Shown here piece after piece: positions 4,393 through 5,387 of a stretch of DNA of 5,387 nucleotides. The stretch spans positions 1 to 5,387 of the forward strand of contig NZ_CALHIK010000065.1 in assembly GCF_938030785.1 (NCBI RefSeq), in the 5' to 3' direction. Positions within the stretch are counted from its first letter, which is position 1. The number at the start of each line of letters is the position of its first letter. Origin of the DNA: an uncultured Campylobacter sp. (GTDB lineage: Bacteria > Campylobacterota > Campylobacteria > Campylobacterales > Campylobacteraceae). The position numbers and the translations under genes were made by a program. The notes under the pieces are model-generated. The model saw only the letters and a program-made list of their open reading frames with translations. It was not told where the DNA came from and did no database searches.

Positions 4393-5387
4393 TTATCTAA
4401 ATTTTACCGATTTTGCCAGCTTATAAAATTCATTTCGCATGTCAAATTTAGATTTTATCTTGTACTCCGTTCCGTCAAATTTAAAGCAAATTTCATCCGA
4501 GTGCAGTAGCAATCTCGGAGCGCCGGTCGTCAAAATCCGCTCCGTCTCGCTCATCTTTTTATCTAAAATTTCCTCCACTTGCGGCCGCGAGAGGCCGTAG
4601 AGCGGCTCGCCCAAAATACTATGTTCCACGTGGAACAAATGCAGGCGGATTTGATGCTGTCTGCCCGTGAGCGGATAGCACTCGATCAGGCTCGCGTCAA
4701 TATCCGCGAAGTATTTCAGCGGACGGATCAGCGTGACCGCCTCTTTGCCGTCCGCGGCTACCTTCATACGGATTTTTATATCTGCAAACTCGCCGCTAGG
4801 CGCGATCGGAGCATCGATCACAAAGCCTTCAAAGCCCTCTAAAAATTTCAACTTTTCGCTAAATTTAGCGTACCTCGCGGGCTCAAATTCTTTCAAATTT
4901 ACGCCTAAAGTATCGGGCACAGATTTAGCCGTCGTCAAAGCGCAAGCCTCATATACACCGCCCGTATCGCCTGTCGTAGCGGCCGATCTAAATTTATCAC
5001 CCACGCCGCTAGATAAAACGTCAGATCCAAATCCGCCGTGCACGCTCGTTGCCGAAGCGCGCGCGCCGCCCAAACTCGTTACGCCGCCTAAGCTCGCAGC
5101 ACCCTCGGTAAATTTCGATCCGCGAATTTCATTCAAGCCGGACGCGGTGCGATCCTCCCACGCGCCATCGCGTGCCACGCCTTGCAAACGCCCACGTAAT
5201 CCGTGCCGCAGATCCCCGCGCACTAGCGCTATGTATCTTTTCATCACAGATCGCTGTTCAAAGCAATCCTTCAACTTTCGCGCTGCGTTTTTATCTTTCG
5301 CGACGATCAAAACGCCGCTGGTTTCGAGATCGAGCCTGTGCGCCACGCACGCATCCTGCCCGTATAGCGACCAGATCTCGTCGTACA
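4393..5387 (-). CDS. RluA-family RNA pseudouridine synthase (5' end outside window) with large internal insertion
   Basis: The enzyme isomerises uridine to pseudouridine in rRNA or tRNA in the cytoplasm. Reading is open from the right edge; 330 residues are visible and the N-terminus is missing. The GTG at 5344-5346 is an internal Val, since upstream codons continue with Y-D-E-I-W-S-L-Y-G. The catalytic motif H-R-L-D-L-E-T-S-G (visible 16-24) carries the nucleophilic Asp at 19. Downstream come C-Y-P-L-T-G-R-Q-H-Q-I-R-L-H (about 236-249) and I-L-G-E-P-L-Y-G, both classic for RluA. After A-L-V-R-G-D-L the family normally goes almost directly to the strand F-V-I-D-A-P-I-A. Here about 125 Gly/Ser/Ala/Thr-rich residues intervene (visible about 60-186, roughly bases 4828-5208). 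They lie in the family's variable hinge, so activity may survive. F-H-V-E-H after the R-L-H-L motif is encoded by a parS palindrome. The target uridine cannot be told from this sequence. Confidence 0.92.
   Translation of the reverse strand, partial: YDEIWSLYGQDACVAHRLDLETSGVLIVAKDKNAARKLKDCFEQRSVMKRYIALVRGDLRHGLRGRLQGVARDGAWEDRTASGLNEIRGSKFTEGAASLGGVTSLGGARASATSVHGGFGSDVLSSGVGDKFRSAATTGDTGGVYEACALTTAKSVPDTLGVNLKEFEPARYAKFSEKLKFLEGFEGFVIDAPIAPSGEFADIKIRMKVAADGKEAVTLIRPLKYFADIDASLIECYPLTGRQHQIRLHLFHVEHSILGEPLYGLSRPQVEEILDKKMSETERILTTGAPRLLLHSDEICFKFDGTEYKIKSKFDMRNEFYKLAKSVKFR
4622..4637. promoter_or_regulatory. parS centromere site (ParB/Spo0J binding palindrome), copy 2
   Basis: TGTTCCACGTGGAACA is identical over all 16 bp to the copy at 870-885 and is a perfect palindrome. 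It lies inside the pseudouridine synthase gene, where the - strand reads F-H-V-E-H, right after the conserved R-Q-H-Q-I-R-L-H-L. Two exact copies of a 16-mer within 4 kb, both fitting the parS consensus, are very unlikely by chance. They point to a ParB-loading zone, usually found near oriC. Confidence 0.87.

Noticed and set aside
4579..4842. 87-codon + strand open frame
   Set aside because: It is antisense to the conserved C-terminal half of the pseudouridine synthase.
5344..5346. GTG as the start of the pseudouridine synthase
   Set aside because: The frame stays open to the window edge with family-like residues upstream (Y-D-E-I-W-S-L-Y-G), and starting here would leave the catalytic motif almost at the N-terminus.

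Overview
The window looks like chromosomal DNA from a Campylobacter (phylum Campylobacterota), probably one of the higher-GC, oral-type species related to C. gracilis, C. rectus, C. showae or C. curvus. The reasons are the very frequent AAATTT/CAAATTT words, a moderate GC content by eye, and proteins (HisF, RlmN, an RluA-type pseudouridine synthase) whose wording fits Campylobacter orthologues as I remember them. The species is an inference; no search could be run.

Layout. On the + strand, the window opens inside hisF (histidine biosynthesis; only the C-terminal 144 residues are visible). After 37 nt comes a divergent nucleoside-phosphorylase-superfamily protein (475-1140). It overlaps rlmN by 4 nt (1137-2390; 23S rRNA A2503 / tRNA A37 C2-methyltransferase), so these three probably form one transcription unit. 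Then comes a small accessory stretch (about 2387-3697): a doubtful 33-codon ORF, a 109-aa protein I do not recognise, and, 2 nt further on, a gene for a TPR-like plus DUF6985-type protein that is split in frame by one TAA codon at 3251-3253. A 695-bp gap with no convincing gene (3698-4392) follows. On the - strand, convergent with everything else, is an RluA-family pseudouridine synthase (4393 to the right edge, N-terminus cut off) with a short hairpin plus T-run just after its stop.

The most notable signal is not a gene. Two identical, perfect 16-bp palindromes, TGTTCCACGTGGAACA, lie at 870-885 and 4622-4637. They match the chromosomal parS centromere sequence bound by ParB/Spo0J. Both lie inside coding sequence, one in the phosphorylase-like gene (V-P-R-G-T) and one in the pseudouridine synthase at a conserved point just after the R-Q-H-Q-I-R-L-H motif (F-H-V-E-H). 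Because parS sites cluster near oriC in most bacteria, the window is probably origin-proximal.

Three housekeeping proteins here carry non-conserved low-complexity additions: about 50 residues inside the phosphorylase, about 65 residues at the RlmN C-terminus, and about 125 residues inside the pseudouridine synthase. The interval between rlmN and the synthase looks like a small variable locus, with a possible immunity-type cassette that is partly decayed.
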